Assembly: GCF_030149505.1 (NCBI RefSeq)
Contig: NZ_JASBRN010000044.1
Coordinates: 39,301 to 103,300 of the forward strand
Reading direction: 5' to 3'
Source of the DNA: Nocardioides sp.
GTDB lineage: Bacteria > Actinomycetota > Actinomycetes > Propionibacteriales > Nocardioidaceae
DNA length: 64,000 bases
The translations under genes were made by a program, and so were the position numbers. This document shows positions 51,952 through 63,327 of this stretch, piece after piece; positions within the stretch are counted from its first letter, which is position 1, and every line of letters starts with the position of its first letter. The notes below the pieces were generated by a model that searched no databases, had not been told where the DNA came from, and saw only the letters and a program-made list of their open reading frames with translations.

Positions 51952-52962
51952 TCACCGGGCGCGCGGGTGCGCGGTGGCGAAGACCTCGCGCAGGTTGTCG
52001 ACGGTCACCAGCGTGTAGACCTGCGTCGTGGTCACCGACGCGTGCCCGAGCAGCTCCTGCACGACACGCACGTCGGCGCCGCCGTCCAGCAGGTGGGTGG
52101 CGAAGGAGTGACGCAGCGTGTGCGGGGAGACCTCCCGGGTGATCCCGGCCCGCTCCGCGGCGCGGGTCAGCACCGTCCACGCCGACTGCCGCGAGAGCCG
52201 CCCGCCGCGGGCGTTGAGGAACAGCGCGCCGGCCCGTCCTCCGTCCGAGCGCCCCCTTCCGGTGGTCGAGCCTGTCGAGACCAGCTCGGGGCGACCCCGC
52301 ACGAGGTAGGCGTCGACCGCCTCCAGTGCGTAGGACCCGACCGGAACCAGCCGCTGCTTGCCACCCTTGCCGCGCAGCAGCACCGTGCCCTGCCCGGTGG
52401 CGGGGTCGACGTCGAGGTCGTCCACGTCCAGCCCGACGGCCTCCGAGATCCGCGCACCGGTGCCGTAGAGCACCTCCAGCAGCGCCCGGTCCCGCAGCGC
52501 CAGCACGGTGCCCGGCGAGCCGGCCGCCTCCAGGATGGCCTCCACGTCGGAGAGCGGCAGCGCCTTCGGCAGCCGCTTCGCCGGCTGCGGAGGTCGTACG
52601 CCGGCAGCCGGGTCGTGCCCGACCAGCCCGTCGGCCACGGCGAACCGGTGGAACCCGCGCACCGCGACCACGGTGCGCGCCGCGGACGTCGAGGAGAGCG
52701 GCGGGTGGTCGCCGTCCCCCTCCCGCAGCCGCACGAGGAACCCGGTCACCACCTGCTCGTCGACGCCGACCAGGTCCTCGATCCCCCGCTCGGCCAGCCA
52801 GCCGAGGTAGCGCCGCAGGTCGCGTCGGTAGGAGGACAGGGTGTTGGCAGCGACGCCCCGCTCGACCACGAGGTGGTCGAGGTAGGTCCGCACGGCGCGC
52901 TCCACCGGCCGGACGCCGGTGCTCGGGTCGGGCGGGCTGGTCGTGCCGGCGGGTGCGCTCAC
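51952..52962 (-). CDS. xerD: Site-specific tyrosine recombinase XerD
   Basis: A 336-residue recombinase: core-binding domain [34 protein letters not shown], catalytic [19 protein letters not shown] (Arg), [12 protein letters not shown] (Lys), [37 protein letters not shown] (H..R, H, Tyr). XerD resolves chromosome dimers. About 17 extra residues ([17 protein letters not shown]) sit before [10 protein letters not shown], coded by an inserted dispersed repeat. The GTG start overlaps the ald stop. Confidence 0.93.
   Translation of the reverse strand: MSAPAGTTSPPDPSTGVRPVERAVRTYLDHLVVERGVAANTLSSYRRDLRRYLGWLAERGIEDLVGVDEQVVTGFLVRLREGDGDHPPLSSTSAARTVVAVRGFHRFAVADGLVGHDPAAGVRPPQPAKRLPKALPLSDVEAILEAAGSPGTVLALRDRALLEVLYGTGARISEAVGLDVDDLDVDPATGQGTVLLRGKGGKQRLVPVGSYALEAVDAYLVRGRPELVSTGSTTGRGRSDGGRAGALFLNARGGRLSRQSAWTVLTRAAERAGITREVSPHTLRHSFATHLLDGGADVRVVQELLGHASVTTTQVYTLVTVDNLREVFATAHPRAR
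52261..52282. repeat. Dispersed palindrome-like repeat inside xerD
   Basis: GGTGGTCGAG-CCTGTCGAGACC, a 22-base imperfect palindrome (TCGA arms), is the type of short repeat I recall as scattered through Nocardioides and related genomes, usually between genes. Here it lies within coding sequence, in frame. Confidence 0.6.
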
Positions 52963-54074
52963 GCCAGGACGGTCGCCGGGTCCACCGCGTCGATGCCGAC
53001 GGCCTGCCCGACCGGCACGTTGGTGAGCGTGCCGTCGTGGGTGTTCAAGCCCTTGGCCAGGGCGGCGTCGTCGGCCAGCGCCTGCCTCCAGCCCTTGTTG
53101 GCCAACGCGACGACGTAGGGCAGCGTGGCGTTGGTGAGGGCGTAGGTCGACGTCGTCGGCACCGCGCCGGGCATGTTGGCCACGCAGTAGAAGGTCGACT
53201 GGTGGACCTGGTAGGTCGGGTCGGAGTGGGTCGTGGCCCGGGTGTCCTCGAAGCAGCCGCCCTGGTCGACGGCGATGTCGACGAGCACCGAACCCGGCTT
53301 CATCTGCGAGACCAGCTCGTTGCTGACCAGCTTCGGCGCGGCCGCGCCGGGGATCAGCACCGCGCCGATGACCATGTCGGCCTCGCGGACGTGCTGCTCG
53401 ACGGCCAGCTTGGAGGAGGCCAGGCCGTGCACCTGGTTGTTGTAGCGCCAGAACGACATCCGCAGCTTGTCCAGGTCGGTGTCGAGCAGGGTGACGTCGG
53501 CACCCATGCCGAGGGCGATGTTGGCGGCGTTCTGGCCCGAGACGCCGGCGCCGATGATGACGACCTTGGCGTTGGCGACGCCACCGACGCCGCCGAGCAG
53601 CACCCCGCGGCCCCCCTGGGCCTTGAGCAACGCGTGCGCCCCGACCTGGGGCGCCAGGCAGCCTGCGACCTCGGACATGGGGTAGAGCAGCGGCAGCGAG
53701 CCGTTGCCCAGCTGGACGGTCTCGTAGGCGATGCCCGTGACCTTGCGGGCCAGCAGCTTCTCGGTCAGCGGCTTGTCGGCGGCCAGGTGGAGGTAGGTGA
53801 AGAGGGTCTGGCCCTCGCGCATGCGGTGGTACTCCTCGGCCACCGGCTCCTTCACCTTGAGCACCGTCTCCGCGGTGCCCCACACGTCGTCGGCCGTCGG
53901 GAGGATCCGTGCGCCGGCGGCGACGTACTCCTCGTCGGTGACCTGGGAGCCGAGCCCGGCGCCGGTCTCGATGACCACGTCGTGACCGTGCGCGACCAGC
54001 TCGTGCACCCCGATCGGGGTGATGGCCACGCGGTACTCGTGGTTCTTGACTTCCTTCGGGACGCCGACCTTCAC
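52959..54074 (-). CDS. ald: Alanine dehydrogenase
   Basis: A 371-residue protein: [40 protein letters not shown] is the classical opening, [14 protein letters not shown] carries catalytic residues, [28 protein letters not shown] is the NAD site, and the C-terminal [13 protein letters not shown] is typical. It interconverts L-alanine with pyruvate and ammonia. A GGAGATC ribosome site precedes it. It is translationally coupled to xerD. Confidence 0.95.
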   Translation of the reverse strand: MKVGVPKEVKNHEYRVAITPIGVHELVAHGHDVVIETGAGLGSQVTDEEYVAAGARILPTADDVWGTAETVLKVKEPVAEEYHRMREGQTLFTYLHLAADKPLTEKLLARKVTGIAYETVQLGNGSLPLLYPMSEVAGCLAPQVGAHALLKAQGGRGVLLGGVGGVANAKVVIIGAGVSGQNAANIALGMGADVTLLDTDLDKLRMSFWRYNNQVHGLASSKLAVEQHVREADMVIGAVLIPGAAAPKLVSNELVSQMKPGSVLVDIAVDQGGCFEDTRATTHSDPTYQVHQSTFYCVANMPGAVPTTSTYALTNATLPYVVALANKGWRQALADDAALAKGLNTHDGTLTNVPVGQAVGIDAVDPATVLA

Positions 54075-54111
54075 AGGGATCTCCTTCTCTACGGTCCGGA
54101 CTCCCGGGACC

Positions 54112-54990
54112 CTACCGGCGCGGGTCGTCCTGCGCCGGGAGCGAGAGCTCGAGACCTTCGTGCGCCGCGACCACCTCGACGCGACCGGCGGCGCGCTCGC
54201 GGGCGAGCGCCAGCACGTCGTCGACCTCGGCGTCGGTGCGCCACGGGTCGTGGTGGAAGAGCACGAGGGTGCGCACCCCCGCCTCGACGGCCAGCTCGAC
54301 GTCGTACTCCACGCTCGCGTGGCCGAGGAAGGCGACGTCGGGGAACTGCGAGGCCAGGTGCTGGGCGTCGGTGACCAGCAGGTCGGCGTCGCGGGCCAGC
54401 GCCAGCGCCGACTCGTGCCGCTCCCCCAGCCCGTCGGGGCCGGGCCCCACGCTGGTCGGGCTGTGGTCGGAGAGGTAGGCCAGGGTCGTGCTGCCGTGGC
54501 TGACGCGGTAGCCGAAGGTGCGCCCGCCCTTGTGCGGGATCTGCCGGGCGGTGACCTCGAAGCCCTCGAGCTCCCGGGTGCCCTCGGCGATCTCGTCGAA
54601 GGTCCAGCCCCCGCCGAGCTCGCGCGGCTCCACCGGGAAGTGCGGCGGCGAGAAGCAGCGGGCGAGCGTCGCGTGCGCGTCGCCCCGGCGCCCGGCCTCC
54701 TGCTGCGGGATCAGCACGTCGACCCGGCTGCCGTGGGCGTTGCCGCTGCGGAAGAACGGGATGCCGTGGGTGTGGTCCCAGTGCAGGTGCCCGATGAGCA
54801 GGGTCCCGTGGAACGGGGTGGCGCCCAGCAGGTCGGTGACCCGCATCAGTCCCGTGCCGCCGTCCAGCAGCAGGGTCGGTCGCTCCCCGTCGTGGGCCAG
54901 CGCGACGCACGAGGTGTGCCCGCCGTACCGCACGAAGTCGGGTCCGGGTGCCGGCGTGGAGCCGCGCACACCGCAGAAGGTGACCCTCAT
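54112..54990 (-). CDS. Metallo-beta-lactamase-fold hydrolase
   Basis: A 292-residue protein with MRVTFCGVRGSTPAPGPDFVRYGGHTSCV, the metal-binding HLHWDHTHGIPFF, LSDHSP and DAQHLASQFPDVAFLGHASVEYDVELAV. The N-terminus and GHAS motif fit the phosphodiesterase-like subgroup (cyclic-nucleotide or phosphonate-type hydrolases). Substrate not known. It lies between ald and the nudix gene in the same direction. Confidence 0.82.
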   Translation of the reverse strand: MRVTFCGVRGSTPAPGPDFVRYGGHTSCVALAHDGERPTLLLDGGTGLMRVTDLLGATPFHGTLLIGHLHWDHTHGIPFFRSGNAHGSRVDVLIPQQEAGRRGDAHATLARCFSPPHFPVEPRELGGGWTFDEIAEGTRELEGFEVTARQIPHKGGRTFGYRVSHGSTTLAYLSDHSPTSVGPGPDGLGERHESALALARDADLLVTDAQHLASQFPDVAFLGHASVEYDVELAVEAGVRTLVLFHHDPWRTDAEVDDVLALARERAAGRVEVVAAHEGLELSLPAQDDPRR

Positions 54991-55021
54991 GGGGCGCCCT
55001 CGACTCGACCGGGTCGCGCAC

Positions 55022-55660
55022 TCACGGGGACATCAGACCACGAGCCTGGGCAGCGAGCACCGCGATCACCACGGGGGCGTCCTGCACGTCGCCGCGCAGC
55101 ACCGCCGCGTGCAGGTCGCCGAACGGCACCCAGCCGGTGCGCATGAGCGCCTCCTCGTGCTGGGGCTCGAAGTCGCCGCGGCCCACGTGGGTCAGCCCGC
55201 GCGCGAGGTAGATGTGGGCGATCTCGGCCGAGATGCCGGGCGAGGCGTACGTCGTCACCAGGTGCGTCCACTCGCTCGCCTCGTAGCCGGTCTCCTCGAC
55301 CAGCTCTCGGCGCGCGACGTCCAGCGGCGACTCCTCCGGGCCACCGTCCAGCAGGCCGGCGGGGACCTCCACGAACGTCCGCTCGGCCGCGTGGCGGTAC
55401 TGCCACAGGCACAGCACCCGGTCCCGGTCGTCGACGGCCAGGACGACCGCGGCGCCCGGGTGCTCGAGCACCAGGCGTCGGAACGGCTCGCCGGAGCCGT
55501 CGGGCAGGGTGATCCGGTCCTCGCGCAGGCCCACCACCCAGGCGTCGCGGTGCAGGTGCCGGGACTCCCGCACCGGCCACCGGTCGGCCCGGTCACGCAG
55601 CTCGGGTTGCTGGTCGGGTTGCTGGTCGGGCTGTTGGTCGGCAGGAGCCCCGGCGCTCAC
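55022..55660 (-). CDS. Nudix hydrolase, ADP-ribose pyrophosphatase-like
   Basis: A 212-residue protein with a complete Nudix box (GLLDGG..ES....ARRELVEETGY), preceded by LCLWQYRHAAERTFVEVPAG, the ADP-ribose pyrophosphatase signature. In Mycobacterium the same position beside pyrG is occupied by an ADP-ribose hydrolase. The N-terminus contains a DQQP repeat, coded by three near-identical 12-base units, and may be disordered. It is seven bases from the pyrG stop. Confidence 0.88.
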   Translation of the reverse strand: MSAGAPADQQPDQQPDQQPELRDRADRWPVRESRHLHRDAWVVGLREDRITLPDGSGEPFRRLVLEHPGAAVVLAVDDRDRVLCLWQYRHAAERTFVEVPAGLLDGGPEESPLDVARRELVEETGYEASEWTHLVTTYASPGISAEIAHIYLARGLTHVGRGDFEPQHEEALMRTGWVPFGDLHAAVLRGDVQDAPVVIAVLAAQARGLMSP

Positions 55661-55667
55661 CGGGCGC

Positions 55668-57455
<1,788 letters not shown>

Positions 57456-59210
57456 TCAGCCGGCCCGGGCGGCGCGGGCCACGTCGAGCAGCTCGCGGGC
57501 GTGCGCCAGGGCGGTGTCGGAGCCGGAGAGCCCGGCCATCATCCGGGAGAGCTCGAGCTCGCGGGCCTCGTCGTCCAGCAGGGTGAGCCCCGAGCTGGTG
57601 ATGGTGCCGTCGTTCGACTTCTGCACCACGACGTGGCGGTCGGCGTACGCCGCCACCTGGGGCAGGTGGGTCACGACCAGCACCTGGGAGGTGCGGGCGA
57701 GCTCGGCGAGCCGACGGCCGACCTCGACCGCGGCGGCTCCGCCCACGCCCGCATCGACCTCGTCGAAGACGAAGGTCGGCACCGGGCTGGTCCCCGCCAG
57801 CGCCACCTCGACGGCCAGCATCACCCGCGACAGCTCGCCTCCCGAGGCGCCCTTGTCCAGGGGCCGCGGGTCCGAGCCGGTGTTGGCGGCGAGCAGCAGC
57901 TCCACCTCGTCCAGGCCGCTCGGTGCGAAACGCCACCAGCCGCCGTCCACGAGCAGCGGCACGCCGGGGGCGTCGGGGTCCGCCGGCGCCTCGGCCTCGT
58001 GCCGGCGCAGGGCGACGGTGAGCCGGGCGTGCGGCATCGCCAGCAGCGCCAGCTCCGCGGTCACCTGCTCCCCCAGCCGCCCGGCCGCCTCGGCGCGCCG
58101 GGCCGTGAGGGCGGTCGCGGCCTCGGCCAGCCCCGCACGCAGGCTCGCCCGCTCGGCACGCAGCTGCTCGATCCGGTCGTCGGTGCCGTCGAGCTCGACC
58201 AGGCGCAGCGCCGAGCGCTCGGCCCACGCGAGGACCTCCTCGACGCTCGCGCCGTACTTGCGGGTCAGGCGTCCGAGTGCGGCACGTCGCTCCGAGACTC
58301 CTGCGAGCCGGGCCGGGTCGGTGTCGATCCCGGCGGCGTACGACGCCACGTCGGTCGCGAGGTCGCTCAGCACGTAGCCCAGCTCGGCCAGCCGATCCGC
58401 GAGGGCGGCGGCCTCCGGGTCGTGCTCGCGCACCCCGTCCAGCAGCGCCCGCGCGGTGCCGACCGTCGCCAGGGCGTCGGGGCGGCCGTGCTCGCTGCTC
58501 AGTGCCTCGCGGGCCTGCTCGGCGGCGGTGCGCAGCGTGTCGGCGAAGCCGAGGCGGGTCTCCTCGGCGGCCAGGCGCTGCTCCTCCCCCGGCTCGGGGG
58601 CAGTGGCCTCGACCTCCTCCAGGCCCAGGCGCAGCAGGTCGGCCTCCTGGGCCCGCTCGCGGGCGTGGGTGACGACCTCCTCGAGCTCGACCTCGACCGC
58701 GCGCAGCCGGTCGAAGAGCTCGCGGTAGGCACGGGCGGCAGCAGCCACCGGCTCGCCGCCGAACCGGTCCAGGGCCTCGCGCTGGGCCCGGGGGCGCAGC
58801 AGCCGGTGCTGGTCGGACTGTCCGTGGACCGCGACGAGCGGCTCGCTGACGCTGGCCAGCGTGGCCACGGGCACCGAGGCCCCGCCCACGAAGGCCCGGG
58901 AGCGACCTTCGGCTGCGACGTTGCGGGCGAGCACGACCCGCTCGTCCTCGACGGTGCCGCCGACCTCCTCGACCGCCGCGGCGAGGTCGGGCAGCCGGTC
59001 GGTGACCACGACGCCCTCCACGCGCGCGGTGCGAGCGCCCGTGCGGACCGCGCCGCTGTCCGCGCGGCCTCCCAGGAGCAGGCCCAGGGCCGTCACGACC
59101 ATCGTCTTGCCGGCGCCGGTCTCGCCGGTGATGACCGTGAGGCCGGGGCCGAGCTCGAGGGTGGAGGACTCGATGACCCCCAGCGACTGGATCCGGATCT
59201 CCTCGATCAC
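57456..59210 (-). CDS. recN: DNA repair protein RecN
   Basis: A 584-residue SMC-like ATPase: IEEIRIQSLGVIESSTLELGPGLTVITGETGAGKTMVV (Walker A), coiled-coil arms in the middle, LDKGASGGELSRVMLAVEVAL (signature) and FVFDEVDAGVGG (Walker B). It acts in double-strand-break repair. The GTG start overlaps the nadK stop as GTGA, giving the conserved tlyA-nadK-recN operon. Confidence 0.94.
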   Translation of the reverse strand: MIEEIRIQSLGVIESSTLELGPGLTVITGETGAGKTMVVTALGLLLGGRADSGAVRTGARTARVEGVVVTDRLPDLAAAVEEVGGTVEDERVVLARNVAAEGRSRAFVGGASVPVATLASVSEPLVAVHGQSDQHRLLRPRAQREALDRFGGEPVAAAARAYRELFDRLRAVEVELEEVVTHARERAQEADLLRLGLEEVEATAPEPGEEQRLAAEETRLGFADTLRTAAEQAREALSSEHGRPDALATVGTARALLDGVREHDPEAAALADRLAELGYVLSDLATDVASYAAGIDTDPARLAGVSERRAALGRLTRKYGASVEEVLAWAERSALRLVELDGTDDRIEQLRAERASLRAGLAEAATALTARRAEAAGRLGEQVTAELALLAMPHARLTVALRRHEAEAPADPDAPGVPLLVDGGWWRFAPSGLDEVELLLAANTGSDPRPLDKGASGGELSRVMLAVEVALAGTSPVPTFVFDEVDAGVGGAAAVEVGRRLAELARTSQVLVVTHLPQVAAYADRHVVVQKSNDGTITSSGLTLLDDEARELELSRMMAGLSGSDTALAHARELLDVARAARAG

Positions 59211-60193
59211 GCGGGACCTCCGGCCTCGCTGCGACGCCGCCGCTCGGCCGAGCCGCGCCAGCCCTCCACGGGCAGGCCGAACTTGGCGACGAGTCGGTCG
59301 GTGAAGGGCGCCTCCTGCAACCGCACGAGCCGCACCGGGCGCTCGCCGCGTCGGACCTCGATCCGCGCACCGGGAGGCAGGTCGACGGCCCGCCGCCCGT
59401 CGGCCCACAGCACGCCGGAGCCCTCCGTGTTGGCCAGCACCTCGACGGCCAGCACCGAGGTCGGTGCGACCACGAGCGGCCGGGCGAACAGGGCGTGCGC
59501 CGAGATCGGCACGAGCAGCAAGGCATCGACGGTGGGCCACACGATCGGCCCACCGGCGCTGAAGTTGTACGCCGTGGACCCGGTCGGCGTGGAGCAGACG
59601 ACGCCGTCGCAGCCCCAGCGCGACAGCGGCCTGCCATCGACCTCGATGACGACCTCGAGCATCCGCTCGCGGGCGGCCTTCTCCACACTGGCCTCGTTGA
59701 GCGCGAACGTGGAGGTGACCACCTCTCCCTCGCGCAGGACGCGCACGTCGAGGGTGGTGCGCTCCTCGATGGTGTAGCGCCGTGACACCACCGCGCCGAT
59801 GACGGTCTCGACGTCGTCGTGCTCGGCCTCGGCCAGGAAGCCGACGTGCCCGAGGTTGACGCCGAGGACCGGGGTGCCGGTCTCGTGCGTGACCTCGGCC
59901 GCGCGCAGGATCGAGCCGTCCCCGCCCAGCACGAGCGCCAGCTCGCAGCCCTCCCCGGCTCGCCCGTCCTCCGGAGCGGGCTCGACGAGCAGACCGAGGT
60001 CGCCGACGGTGATGCCGAGGTCCTCCATCTCCGCGGTCGGGATCCGCACCACGATCCCGTGGCCGGACAGCTCCCGGCAGCAGGCGAGGGCGACCTCCCG
60101 CGCGTCCTCGCGACCGGTGTGGGTCAGCAGGAGCACCCGACGCTGCGGGTCCGGGGTGTCCTCGCCCGGTCGGTCGGCAGGTGCGTCGCTCAC
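59207..60193 (-). CDS. nadK: NAD kinase
   Basis: A 328-residue protein: the GGDGS motif in LALVLGGDGSILRAA, GVNLGHVGFLAEAE, the NE/DGV region FALNEASVEK and CDGVVCSTPTGSTAYNFSAGGPI are all present. It phosphorylates NAD to NADP. It overlaps tlyA and recN by four bases each. Confidence 0.95.
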   Translation of the reverse strand: MSDAPADRPGEDTPDPQRRVLLLTHTGREDAREVALACCRELSGHGIVVRIPTAEMEDLGITVGDLGLLVEPAPEDGRAGEGCELALVLGGDGSILRAAEVTHETGTPVLGVNLGHVGFLAEAEHDDVETVIGAVVSRRYTIEERTTLDVRVLREGEVVTSTFALNEASVEKAARERMLEVVIEVDGRPLSRWGCDGVVCSTPTGSTAYNFSAGGPIVWPTVDALLLVPISAHALFARPLVVAPTSVLAVEVLANTEGSGVLWADGRRAVDLPPGARIEVRRGERPVRLVRLQEAPFTDRLVAKFGLPVEGWRGSAERRRRSEAGGPA

Positions 60194-61032
60194 GGCGTCA
60201 GCCTCTCACCCGCGGCCTCGGCCAGCGGGTCGCTCCCCCGCACCAGGTCCTCGACCTGCGCGGACGTGACACCGGCGGGCCCCTGCCGCAGCCAGAGGAA
60301 GAACTCCACGTTGCCCGAGGGTCCGGGCAACGGACTGGTGGTCGCGGCGACGGCACCCCAGCCCCGCTGCTCGGCCGCCCGTGCCACCCCCAGGACCGCC
60401 TCGGCCCGGAGCTCGGGCTCACGGACCACCCCGCCCTTGCCGACCCGGTCCTTGCCCACCTCGAACTGAGGCTTGACCATGAGCGCCAGGTCGCCCCCGG
60501 GACGGGTGACGCCGATCAGCGCGTCCAGCACCAGACCGAGGGAGATGAAGGAGAGGTCCCCGACCACCACGTCGACCGGCTCGCCGACCAGCTCGGGGGT
60601 CAGCTCGCGGATGTTGGTGCGGTCGTGGACGACCACCCGCTCGTCGTTGCGCAGCGACCAGGCCAGCTGGCCGTAACCGACGTCGACAGCCAGCACCCGG
60701 GCCGCCCCCCGGCGCAGCAGCACGTCGGTGAACCCGCCCGTGGAGGCACCCGCGTCCAGGCAGACGCGACCGGAGACGTCGAGGCCGACGGTGGCGAAGG
60801 CGTCCAGGGCCCCGGCCAGCTTGTGCCCGCCGCGGGAGACATAGTCGGGCCGGGAGGCGTCCTCGCGCACCACGATGGCCACGTCGGTGGTCACACCGGT
60901 GGCGGCCTTGCGCGCGAGCGCACCGGACACCGTGACCCGCCCGGCTCCGATCAGCTCCCCGGCGTGCTCGCGGGATCGGGCCAGCCCCCGGCGGACCAGC
61001 TCCTGGTCCAGGCGCAGCCGTCGCGGTGGCAC
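60190..61032 (-). CDS. tlyA: TlyA-family rRNA (cytidine-2'-O)-methyltransferase
   Basis: A 280-residue protein with an N-terminal S4 domain (RLRLDQELVRRGLARSREHAGELIGAGRVTVSG) and a methyltransferase domain: YVSRGGHKL, VCLDAGASTGGFTDVLLRRGAARVLAVDVGYGQLAW and the K-D-K-E-like catalytic residues in VVGDLSFISL and VKPQFEVGK. In mycobacteria TlyA methylates 16S and 23S rRNA and its loss gives capreomycin resistance. The GTG at 61032 lies seven bases after the small upstream gene. Confidence 0.93.
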   Translation of the reverse strand: MPPRRLRLDQELVRRGLARSREHAGELIGAGRVTVSGALARKAATGVTTDVAIVVREDASRPDYVSRGGHKLAGALDAFATVGLDVSGRVCLDAGASTGGFTDVLLRRGAARVLAVDVGYGQLAWSLRNDERVVVHDRTNIRELTPELVGEPVDVVVGDLSFISLGLVLDALIGVTRPGGDLALMVKPQFEVGKDRVGKGGVVREPELRAEAVLGVARAAEQRGWGAVAATTSPLPGPSGNVEFFLWLRQGPAGVTSAQVEDLVRGSDPLAEAAGERLTP

Positions 61033-61039
61033 GTCGCGG

Positions 61040-61246
61040 TCAGTCCTGCCCGGTCGGGGCGGCCGGAGCGGCTGGGGCGGGGGCGGGTGCGTCGGGGTCT
61101 GCGTCGAGGGCGCGGCGCAGTCGCTCCTGCGCAGCCGTGAAGACCTCCGCATGCTCGGCCAGCGGTCGTTCGGCGAGCGACTCCACGGAGGCGATCACCG
61201 CGTCAACGGCCGTCACACCGGTCCGCACCTGCTCCTGCCCGTCCAT
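61040..61246 (-). CDS. Small conserved helical protein upstream of tlyA
   Basis: A 68-residue protein: MDGQEQVRTGVTAVDAVIASVESLAERPLAEHAEVFTAAQERLRRALD followed by an Ala/Pro/Asp tail. The amphipathic helix pattern is clear but there is no catalytic motif. In Mycobacterium a short protein of similar size also precedes tlyA. Function unknown; the start has no good ribosome site, so translation may depend on coupling with the HAD gene ten bases upstream. Confidence 0.65.
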   Translation of the reverse strand: MDGQEQVRTGVTAVDAVIASVESLAERPLAEHAEVFTAAQERLRRALDADPDAPAPAPAAPAAPTGQD

Positions 61247-61256
61247 GCCGGGGAGG

Positions 61257-62270
61257 CTATCGCGGCCCACCGACGCCGGGCGGGACGAGGCCGTCGACGG
61301 CGACCACCGTGCCCGTCCGGTCGAGGTGGTCCCACGCGGCGCAGACCACGGCGCGCCACCAGTCGTCCTCCCCGCCGTCGCCGTCCACGACCACCCGGGC
61401 ACCGTCGGCGACCGTGGCGCGCCACCCGCCGCAGGTCCACCCCCCGGCCTCCCGGCCGACCTGCGGGTGCGGACCCAGGAGCCCACCGAGGTCCGCTGAG
61501 AGGTACGTCGGCCGTTCGTGCCTCCGGGCTTCGACCAGCTCCGCCAAGCCGGTCACGCCCGTGCGCACCAACAGCGACGGCAGGCCGAGGGCGACGGCGC
61601 CCTCGATGTCGGTGTCCAGCCGGTCGCCCACCATGAGCGGACGCTCACCCCCCACGCGGCGGACCGTCTCCTCCAGCAGCGGCCGCGCCGGTTTGCCCGC
61701 GACCACGGGCTCCACGCCGGAGAAGCGGCTGAGCGTCTCCACCAGCACGCCGTGACCCGGCGCCGTGCCGTACGGCGTCGGGATGCTCAGGTCCGTGTTG
61801 CTGGCCACCCACGACAGGCCGTCGCGAATCCGCACCGCCGCGCGCATGACGTCGCGCCACAGCACGTCGGGCCCGTACCCGGTGACGACGGCCTCGGCCT
61901 CGTCCTCCACCCCGACCGGCTCCAGGCCCTCCTGCGCGACCGCGCGGCGCAGCCCCTCCGCGCCGAGCACCACGACCCGCGCCCCCGGTGCCAGCCGCTG
62001 GGCCAGCACGCGAGCCGCAGCCTGGGCCGAGGTCACGACGTCACCTGGCTCCGCCCGGACACCGAGCTCCTCGAGGTGCCCCGCGACCGTCTCGGGGGTC
62101 CGGGAGGCGTTGTTGGTGATGAACGCCGGCCTGGCACCTCGCCGGCGGGCGGCCTCGATGGAGTCCGCGGCTCGAGGCACGGCCGCCCCACCGACGTACA
62201 CCACACCGTCCAGGTCGAGCATCACGAGGTCGTGCGCGTCGCACAGGTCGCGTTCGCTCCAGCCCAGCAC
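61257..62270 (-). CDS. HAD-superfamily IIA phosphatase (NagD-like)
   Basis: A 337-residue protein with the nucleophile motif VMLDLDGVVYVGGAAVP, FITNNASRTPETVAGHLEELG, GKPARPLLEETVRR and MVGDRLDTDIEGAVALGLPSLLV. These are the NagD/class IIA HAD motifs of broad-specificity phosphatases (phosphoglycolate, p-nitrophenyl-phosphate). The last about 75 residues form an extra domain (GGWTCGGWRATVADGARVVVDG) seen in actinobacterial members. It diverges from the DUF1015 gene across 22 bases. Confidence 0.87.
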   Translation of the reverse strand: MLGWSERDLCDAHDLVMLDLDGVVYVGGAAVPRAADSIEAARRRGARPAFITNNASRTPETVAGHLEELGVRAEPGDVVTSAQAAARVLAQRLAPGARVVVLGAEGLRRAVAQEGLEPVGVEDEAEAVVTGYGPDVLWRDVMRAAVRIRDGLSWVASNTDLSIPTPYGTAPGHGVLVETLSRFSGVEPVVAGKPARPLLEETVRRVGGERPLMVGDRLDTDIEGAVALGLPSLLVRTGVTGLAELVEARRHERPTYLSADLGGLLGPHPQVGREAGGWTCGGWRATVADGARVVVDGDGGEDDWWRAVVCAAWDHLDRTGTVVAVDGLVPPGVGGPR

Positions 62271-62292
62271 CCGGGCAGCCTACGATGGTCCG

Positions 62293-63327
62293 ATGGACGC
62301 GTCCGACCCGGTCGTGGCCCCCCCACCCCTCGCAGGGCCACTGCGCTTGCACCCCTTCCGACCGCGCGGGCGGCTCGACGCGGGCGCACCGGCGCTGCTG
62401 GTGCACGAGTGGACCGCCTCGGGCTACACCGTCCGCGGCATCGTCGGCCTGCTCGACCTCGCCGCCGGCGCCACCGACGCCCGCCGCGGCGTGGTCCTCC
62501 CGCACGAGCGGGTCCACCCCGACCAGGTCGAGCAGCTCGCGCAGCGGATGGCCCGCGGCCGCGTCGACCCGGCTCCGATCCTGTTGGTCCACCGGGGCAC
62601 CGGCACGCTGCGCTCGCTGCTGCGTGAGGTCTGCTCCGAGCCCCCTCGGCTGGTGCGCACGCTCCGCGAGCAGCGGCAGCGCTGGTGGACGGTGACGCGG
62701 CCCAGCGAGCTCGACCTGGTCGCCGAGGAGCTCCGCAACGCCTCTGCCCTCCTCGCCGACGGTCACCACCGGTACGCCGCCCACCGCCTGCTCCACACCT
62801 CCGGCACCCCCGGGGCCGACCGCGCCCTGAGCGTCCTGGTCGACCACGACGACACCCCGATGCACCTGGCTGCGGTGCACCGCGTGCTCAGCGGCGACGT
62901 CCTGGCTGCTGCGACCGCCCACGGATGGGCCATCTCCGGCTGGACGCCGACCAACCCGCTGCTCTGCATCGCCCCGGGACGCGTCGTCGCCTCGCACGGC
63001 ACCGGGTCCCGCACCCTCACCCCGCCGCCCACCCCGTCCCCACCCGGCACCGGACCCGGCGCGCTCACCACGACCGGAAGCATCCCCGTGCTGGCCCTCG
63101 ACCGCCTGCTGGCCGGCCTCGACCTCCCCATCAGCTACCACCATGAGGCCGAGGAGGCACTCGACGAAGCCCGCCGCCGCGGGGCGACCGCCCTGCTGCT
63201 CCCCGCACCGACCCTCGACGAGGTCCTGAGCGTGGTGCGCCAGGGCCGGTTGCTGCCGGAGAAGGCCACGTCCTTCCAGCCCAAGCCCCGACCGGGCATC
63301 GTCACGCGACGTCTGCGCGACGCCTGA
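62293..63327 (+). CDS. DUF1015 family protein
   Basis: A 344-residue protein: LRLHPFRPRGRLDAG at the N-terminus, VVLPHERVHPDQVEQLAQRM and the conserved ADGHHRYAAHRLL (residues about 155-167) are DUF1015 hallmarks, as is GWLLPEKATSFQPKPRPGIVTR-like ending. These proteins resemble serine-degradation/HAD-linked enzymes but are uncharacterised; the length is shorter than the usual about 400. The C-terminal end overlaps the convergent OB-fold gene by 26 bases. Confidence 0.78.
   Translation: MDASDPVVAPPPLAGPLRLHPFRPRGRLDAGAPALLVHEWTASGYTVRGIVGLLDLAAGATDARRGVVLPHERVHPDQVEQLAQRMARGRVDPAPILLVHRGTGTLRSLLREVCSEPPRLVRTLREQRQRWWTVTRPSELDLVAEELRNASALLADGHHRYAAHRLLHTSGTPGADRALSVLVDHDDTPMHLAAVHRVLSGDVLAAATAHGWAISGWTPTNPLLCIAPGRVVASHGTGSRTLTPPPTPSPPGTGPGALTTTGSIPVLALDRLLAGLDLPISYHHEAEEALDEARRRGATALLLPAPTLDEVLSVVRQGRLLPEKATSFQPKPRPGIVTRRLRDA

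Noticed and set aside
49210..53118. A 1302-codon open frame on the plus strand opposite the helicase, xerD and ald genes
   Set aside because: It is an antisense shadow caused by high third-position GC; the translation is low-complexity Arg/Gly/Val/His-rich without domains, while the minus strand encodes three clear conserved proteins.
55596..55640. Three near-identical 12-base units
   Set aside because: They code the DQQP repeat at the N-terminus of the nudix protein; simple coding microsatellite, not a regulatory feature.
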